Shown here piece after piece: positions 58,907-64,000 of a stretch of 64,000 nt of DNA. Under the pieces are notes generated by a model. The model saw only the letters and a program-made list of their open reading frames with translations. It was not told the DNA's origin and ran no database searches. This DNA is from Gammaproteobacteria bacterium (GTDB lineage Bacteria > Pseudomonadota > Gammaproteobacteria > SZUA-140): positions 17,074 to 81,073 of the forward strand of contig JADLCS010000058.1 of assembly GCA_020847075.1 (NCBI GenBank), given 5' to 3'. Position 1 is the first letter of the stretch. The number at the start of each line of letters is the position of its first letter. The position numbers and the translations under genes are program-made.

Positions 58907-60042
58907 TACGTGGACAGCAGTTTCCTGTGGGTATGTATCGACATTATGATGCCGAACGACGCCATCAATGTCACCATGGACGTGCCGCCGAAGCTGATCA
59001 GCGGCAGCGGCACGCCGACGACCGGGAGCAGTCCCATCACCATGCCGGTATTCACGAAGGTATAGACGAAGAAGGTCAGGATGAGGCTGCCGGAGAGCAG
59101 GCGCGTAAAGGTATCCTGCGCCTGGGTCGCGATATAAAGCCCGCGGATCACGATGAAGGTATAGATCCCGAGCAGGAACAGGATGCCGATGAAGCCGAAT
59201 TCCTCGCCGAATACCGCGAAGATGAAGTCGGTGGAGCGCTCGGGAAGGAATTCCAGGTGCGATTGCGTACCGTTGAGCCAGCCCTTGCCGTAGATGCCGC
59301 CCGATCCGATGGCGATCTTGGACTGGATGATATGGTAGCCGCTGCCCAGGGGGTCGCGCTCCGGGTTGAGGAAGATCAGCACCCTCATCCGCTGGTAGTC
59401 GTGCAACATGTACCAGAATAGCGGCGCGCTGGCGGAGACGAGCAGGATGAGCAGTGCGACGTATTTCCAGCGCACGCCCGCCAGCAGCAGCACGAAGACG
59501 CCGGAGGCCGCGATCAGCAGCGCCGTGCCGAGGTCGGGCTGCTTGGCGATCAGCACCACCGGGACGACGACGATCAGCGCGGCGATGGCCAGATGGCGCG
59601 CGCTGGGCGGCAGCGGCCGGTCGGCGAGATACCAGGAGACCATCATCGGGACGGCCAGCTTCATCATCTCGGAGGGCTGAAAGCGGAACAGGCCGATATC
59701 GAGCCAGCGTTGCGCGCCCTTGCCGATCTCGCCGAACAGCAGCACGCCGAACAGCAGCGCCAGCGCGATGCCGAACAGCCAGGGCACCCAGCGTTCGATA
59801 TGATGCAGGGGGATCTGCGCCAGCACGAACATGACGGTGAAGGCGATACCCAGCCGCATCGCCTGCCCGATCACCATGTCCATATTCCGGCCGCTCGAGC
59901 TGTACAGGATGGCCAGCCCGGCCAGCGAAAGCAGCACCAGTCCGGCCAGCAGCGGAAAGTCGAGATGCAGCCCCCGCACCAGCAGGCGCGGCCCGCGCCG
60001 GTCGCCCCAGCGCGGAGGGGTGCGATGGGGTAACGGGGTCAT
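58906..60042 (-). CDS. rodA: rod shape-determining protein RodA
   Basis: SEDS family; LAKQPDLGTALLIAASG, ALLPVVGVPLPLISFGGTSMVTLM-type C-terminus. Confidence 0.97.
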   Translation of the reverse strand: MTPLPHRTPPRWGDRRGPRLLVRGLHLDFPLLAGLVLLSLAGLAILYSSSGRNMDMVIGQAMRLGIAFTVMFVLAQIPLHHIERWVPWLFGIALALLFGVLLFGEIGKGAQRWLDIGLFRFQPSEMMKLAVPMMVSWYLADRPLPPSARHLAIAALIVVVPVVLIAKQPDLGTALLIAASGVFVLLLAGVRWKYVALLILLVSASAPLFWYMLHDYQRMRVLIFLNPERDPLGSGYHIIQSKIAIGSGGIYGKGWLNGTQSHLEFLPERSTDFIFAVFGEEFGFIGILFLLGIYTFIVIRGLYIATQAQDTFTRLLSGSLILTFFVYTFVNTGMVMGLLPVVGVPLPLISFGGTSMVTLMASFGIIMSIHTHRKLLST

Positions 60043-61880
60043 GGCGGCGGATTCCCGAGATACTGATCGATCATCTTGCGCGCGAGGGGGGCGGCGGCGG
60101 TGGAACCGTGGCCGGCGTTTTCCACCATCACGGCGAGCGCGATGCGCGGATCCTCCGCCGGCGCGAAGGCGATGAACAGGGAGTGGTCGCGCAGCCTCTC
60201 GGCCACGTCCTTCTCGACGTATTTCTCATCCTGCTTGATGCCGAACACCTGCGCCGTGCCGGTCTTGCCCGCGATCGGAAACGGGGCCTTGCGGCCGATC
60301 GCCTGCGCCGTGCCGCGCTCACTGCTCACCACATGTCTCATCGCCGTGATGATAGCATCCCAGTTGCCCCGGCTCTTGACCGGGACGTTCGTCATGGGCG
60401 CCGGCAGCCGCTCCGTCTGCGGCGTGCCGCCGGTCCCGACGGCGCGCAGCAAATGGGGCGGCGTGTGCGCGCCGTGCGTGGCCAGGACCGCGGTGGCGTA
60501 GGCGAGTTGCAGCGGCGTGGTCAGGGTATAGCCCTGGCCGATACCGGTGATCAGCGTCTCGCCGGGATACCAGGGCTGGCCGCGGCGCGCGCGTTTCCAC
60601 TGGCGCGACGGCAACAGGCCGGAGGACTCGTCCCGGAGATCGATCCCGGTCGGCTGACCGAAGCTGAACTGGGCGAGGAAGTCGTGCATGAGGTCGATGC
60701 CGAGGGTCGACGCCAGATCGTAGAAATAGACGTCGCAGGACTCGACGATGGCCTTGTCCATCGTGGTGAAGCCGTGGCCGCGTTCCTTCCAGTCGCGGTA
60801 TTTGTGGGGATCGCCCGGCAGCCGGTACCAGCCCGGACAGAAGGTGGCGGCGTCCAGGGTGATCTTGTTGCTCTCGAGGCCGGCCAGGCCGATGAAGGGC
60901 TTCAGGGTCGAGCCGGGAGGGTATTGGCCGCGCAGGGCGCGGTTGAACAGCGGCCGGTCGAGCGAGGTCTGCAGTTCGCTGTAGGTCCCCACGTCGATGC
61001 CGGTGACGAACAGGTTGGGGTCGAAGCCGGGCATGCTGACGAAGGCGATCACCTCGCCGCTGCGCGGGTCGATGGCGACCGCCGCGCCGCGGCGGCCTGC
61101 GAACTCCGCCTCCGCCACACGCTGTACCCCGATGTCCAGGCTCAGATAGAGATTCTTGCCGGGGGTCGGCGCGCTCTGCTGCAGCTCCCGCAACGTGCGG
61201 CCGTAGGCGTTGGTCTCGATCTGCTTGAATCCGACCTGTCCGTGCAGCAGGTTTTCATAGAACCGCTCGATCCCGGTCTTGCCGATGAAGTCCGTGCCGC
61301 TGTAATTGGAGGCGTCGATGTCGCGCAGTTCCTCCTCGTTGATCCGGCCGACATAGCCGATCGCGTGCGAGGCGAGCGTGCCGAGGGGGTAGTTGCGGAT
61401 GGCGCGCGCCTCGATCTCGACGCCGGGAAACAGATGGCGCCTGACCGCGAAGCGCGCGATTTCCTCATCGTTCAGGTTGAAGCGCAGGGCGATGCTGTTG
61501 AAGGCGCGTTTCTGCTTCACCTGGCGATGGAAGCGCCTGACGTCCTCGTCGCTGATGGTGACCAGCTTTCTCAGTTCGGAGATCGTGGCGTCCATGTCGG
61601 AGATCTGTTCCGGGATGAGCACCAGGCTGAAGGCGGGGAGGTTCTGCGCCAGCACGACGCCGTTGCGGTCGTAGATCAGGCCACGCGTCGGCGGGACCGG
61701 CACCAGGCTGATCCGGTTCACGTCGGAGAGGGTGGAGAAGTGCTCGTGGCTGATGATCTGCAGATAGACGAGGCGCGCGATCCCGACCATGAGCAGGAGG
61801 AGCACGGCGACCAGCGCGAACGCCGCGCGTTCATTGAACAGGCGGGATTCGCGGATATGATCCTTGATCGTCAGCCGCAT
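60039..61880 (-). CDS. mrdA: peptidoglycan DD-transpeptidase PBP2
   Basis: YPPGSTLKPFIGLAGL, VESCDVYFYDLA, AGKTGTAQVFG. Confidence 0.97.
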   Translation of the reverse strand: MRLTIKDHIRESRLFNERAAFALVAVLLLLMVGIARLVYLQIISHEHFSTLSDVNRISLVPVPPTRGLIYDRNGVVLAQNLPAFSLVLIPEQISDMDATISELRKLVTISDEDVRRFHRQVKQKRAFNSIALRFNLNDEEIARFAVRRHLFPGVEIEARAIRNYPLGTLASHAIGYVGRINEEELRDIDASNYSGTDFIGKTGIERFYENLLHGQVGFKQIETNAYGRTLRELQQSAPTPGKNLYLSLDIGVQRVAEAEFAGRRGAAVAIDPRSGEVIAFVSMPGFDPNLFVTGIDVGTYSELQTSLDRPLFNRALRGQYPPGSTLKPFIGLAGLESNKITLDAATFCPGWYRLPGDPHKYRDWKERGHGFTTMDKAIVESCDVYFYDLASTLGIDLMHDFLAQFSFGQPTGIDLRDESSGLLPSRQWKRARRGQPWYPGETLITGIGQGYTLTTPLQLAYATAVLATHGAHTPPHLLRAVGTGGTPQTERLPAPMTNVPVKSRGNWDAIITAMRHVVSSERGTAQAIGRKAPFPIAGKTGTAQVFGIKQDEKYVEKDVAERLRDHSLFIAFAPAEDPRIALAVMVENAGHGSTAAAPLARKMIDQYLGNPPP

Positions 61881-61895
61881 CGGGGCGGGGGGCGA

Positions 61896-62384
61896 TCAGG
61901 AGACCCGGAACCGGCGCCGCAGCCGGCGTAGCCCCAGGAACATGAGCGGCCACAGCAGCATGCTGCTGAGGGCAGGCAGCAGGAAGATCAGCGCGGGAGG
62001 GGGGTTGCCCGAGATGCCCTTGATCCACAACTGCAGCAACAGATGCAGCAGGATCAGGATGAGCACGCTGACGGCCTGTTGCCAGAGGGGAAACACGCGG
62101 ATCCGTTGGTAGAGCTGGAGCGTGATATAGGCCACCAGCGCGAGCGACAGGGCGTGCTGGCCCAGCAGGCCTCCGCGCAGCACGTCGAGCAGCAGGCCGA
62201 CGATCCAGGCCACGCCGACCCCGACCCGGCCGGGCAGCGCCATGCACCAGTAGATCAGCACGAGCGCGACCCATTCCGGGCGGACCTGGGCCAGCCAGTC
62301 CGGCAGCGGAAGGATGGTCAGCGCGAACGCCGCGAGGAAACTCGTGACGATGATCCAGCCGCCGCCCCGCCCCTGCTGGATCAC
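61896..62384 (-). CDS. mreD: rod shape-determining protein MreD
   Basis: Polytopic 162-aa protein; mreB-C-D gene order. Confidence 0.93.
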   Translation of the reverse strand: MIQQGRGGGWIIVTSFLAAFALTILPLPDWLAQVRPEWVALVLIYWCMALPGRVGVGVAWIVGLLLDVLRGGLLGQHALSLALVAYITLQLYQRIRVFPLWQQAVSVLILILLHLLLQLWIKGISGNPPPALIFLLPALSSMLLWPLMFLGLRRLRRRFRVS

Positions 62385-63238
62385 GGCTCCGCCCCCTTTT
62401 CTTCCCGCGCGGCCTCCGCGCCGCCGGGCGGGGCCGGTTCGGGGGTGGCGTCCGCCGGCGGCGAGTCGGACATCACCAGCAATACGACGCGGCTGTTTTC
62501 CAGGTGGGCGGTGGGTTCGGCGCTGACGACCACGAAGGGGCTGTCGGTCTGTTTCTCGATGCGGGTGACGTAGGCGACCGGGTATCCCGGCGGGAAGCGG
62601 CCGTCCAGCCCCGAGGTGACCAGGAGGTCTCCGCGCTGGATATCCGCGTTGCCCGGCAGGTGGAACAGCTCGAGCTGGCTGGGATCGCTGGTGCCGCGCG
62701 CCACCGAGCGCAGGCCGTTGCGATTGACCTCGATCGGCAGCGCATGGTTGGGATCGGTGATCAACATGGCGGTGCTGGTGCGCGGCGTGACCCGCACGAC
62801 CTGGCCCATCACGCCATAGGCGTCGAGGATGGGCTGGCCCTCGTGGACGCCCTGGTCGCTGCCTTTGTTCAGCACGATCTGGCGCGAAAACGGCGCCATG
62901 TCGACCGAGACGAGCTCGCTGATGAGCAGGCGCTGGTCGATCTGGGCGGAGGAGTCGAACAGGGCGCGCAGGCGGCCGTTCTCCGCCTCCAGGGCCTCGA
63001 GTTTCAGCAGCTTGGAGTCGAGCAGCAGTTGCTGCTCCTTCAGGGCGGCGTTCTCACGCTCGAGCGTGTTGCGGGTGGACAGCGCCTCCGACAGCCAGTC
63101 GCCGGCGCGGCCGGGGAGGCCGACGAGGTACAGGATCGGATAGACGACGTAAGAGAGGCCGGCGCGCACGTCGTCCATATGGTGCTGCCGGTGATCGACG
63201 GTCATCATGGCGATCGACGCGAGCGACAGCACCACCAC
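62381..63238 (-). CDS. mreC: rod shape-determining protein MreC
   Basis: Coiled coil ENAALKEQQLLLDSKLLKLEALEAENGRLRALFDSSAQ; VNRNGLRSVARGTSD; HLPGNADIQRGDLLVTSGLDGRFPPGYPV. Confidence 0.95.
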   Translation of the reverse strand: MVVLSLASIAMMTVDHRQHHMDDVRAGLSYVVYPILYLVGLPGRAGDWLSEALSTRNTLERENAALKEQQLLLDSKLLKLEALEAENGRLRALFDSSAQIDQRLLISELVSVDMAPFSRQIVLNKGSDQGVHEGQPILDAYGVMGQVVRVTPRTSTAMLITDPNHALPIEVNRNGLRSVARGTSDPSQLELFHLPGNADIQRGDLLVTSGLDGRFPPGYPVAYVTRIEKQTDSPFVVVSAEPTAHLENSRVVLLVMSDSPPADATPEPAPPGGAEAAREEKGAEP

Positions 63239-63355
63239 GCGCAGCGTGAGGGACGGTCCGCGAAGAAAGAGGGGCTTTATCGGACACCTCGCGCGGCCGG
63301 ATCGCCGGAGGCCGCCTTCATCGGGGTACGGTCGGTGACCGATGCGCCGCGGGCG

Positions 63356-64000
63356 TCATTCAACCGCGAAGATCTCTCCGTTGTGCTCATCGAACATCTC
63401 CAGCGCCCGGCCGCCGCCGCGCGCCACGCAGGTGAGCGGATCCTCGGCGATGATGACGGGCAGGCCGGTCTCCTCGGACAGCAGGCGGTCGAGGTCGCGC
63501 AGCAGGGCGCCGCCGCCGGTCAGCACCATGCCGCGTTCGGCGATGTCGGCGCCGAGTTCGGGCGGGGTCTGCTCGAGCGCCGTTTTGACGGCGCCGACGA
63601 TGCCGGAGAGCGGCTCCTGCAGGGCCTCGAGGATCTCGTTGCTGTTGAGGGTGAAGGTGCGCGGGATGCCCTCGGCCAGGTTGCGCCCGCGCACCTCGAT
63701 CTCACGGATCTCGTTGCCGGGATAGGCGGAGCCGATCTTGTGCTTGATCATCTCGGCGGTGGATTCTCCGATCAGGCTGCCGTAATTGCGTCGTACGTAA
63801 TTGATGATGGACTCGTCGAAGCGATCGCCGCCGATGCGGGCCGAGGCGGCGTAGACGATGCCGTTGAGCGAGATCACCGCCACCTCGGTGGTGCCGCCGC
63901 CGATGTCGACGATCCTGTTGCCCGAGGGCTCGGTGATGGGCAGGCCGGCGCCGATCGCCGCCGCCAGCGGCTCGGCGAGTCGGTAGACCTCGCGGGCCCC
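63356..64000 (-). CDS. mreB: rod shape-determining protein MreB (partial; start lies beyond window end)
   Basis: [68 protein letters not shown]; frame stays open to the window end. Confidence 0.97.
   Translation of the reverse strand, partial: GAREVYRLAEPLAAAIGAGLPITEPSGNRIVDIGGGTTEVAVISLNGIVYAASARIGGDRFDESIINYVRRNYGSLIGESTAEMIKHKIGSAYPGNEIREIEVRGRNLAEGIPRTFTLNSNEILEALQEPLSGIVGAVKTALEQTPPELGADIAERGMVLTGGGALLRDLDRLLSEETGLPVIIAEDPLTCVARGGGRALEMFDEHNGEIFAVE

Noticed and set aside
60108-61931. 607-aa plus-strand ORF
   Set aside because: Antisense shadow of mrdA (PBP2).
1-64000. CRISPR arrays, IS elements, prophage genes, tRNA or rRNA genes
   Set aside because: Looked for; no direct-repeat/spacer arrays, transposases, integrases or tRNA-like cloverleaf sequences were recognised.

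Overview
The window is a 64 kb, mostly GC-rich, gene-dense chromosomal segment from a gammaproteobacterium-like genome. I see no IS element, prophage, CRISPR array, tRNA or rRNA. It holds conserved housekeeping blocks: lptM-lysA, trmL, a class-1B pyrD, ntrBC, glnA, glyQS-gmhB-plsC-like, rsmA-pdxA-surA-lptD, tsaD/plsY/folBK/pteridine reductase, lipAB-DUF493-dat-dacA-rlpA-mltB-rodA-mrdA-mreDCB. Between about 24 and 46 kb lies a more accessory region with three parts. (1) A molybdopterin locus: two MoeB/ThiF E1 enzymes (one with an N-terminal rhodanese domain), a Kelch protein, and moaA-C-D-E. (2) A nickel-uptake locus: DUF4198/NikK-like, NikL-like, CbiM/NikM, CbiQ and CbiO with a 35-His tail, followed by a CsoR/RcnR-family repressor, an HMA metallochaperone and NikR. 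(3) A poorly described envelope cluster: a secreted protein, a LolA-like protein, an RHH plus zinc-ribbon protein, two outer-membrane barrels and a TPR-barrel fusion, convergent with an ABC exporter whose ATPase carries five Trp-rich W-x-G-N-x-W-V-D-x-x-G-x-x-x-G-D-W repeats. Main findings are the Trp-repeat ABC ATPase, a shared GTATAAC/GTTATAC palindrome suggesting an RHH regulon over the envelope cluster, loss of the HAD nucleophile Asp in GmhB, a perfect terminator-like hairpin at the nikK/nikL junction, CsoR-type operators and a multi-stem element near nikR, and a canonical sigma54/NtrC promoter for glnA. All calls come from reading the sequence and the supplied ORFs; no searches were run.
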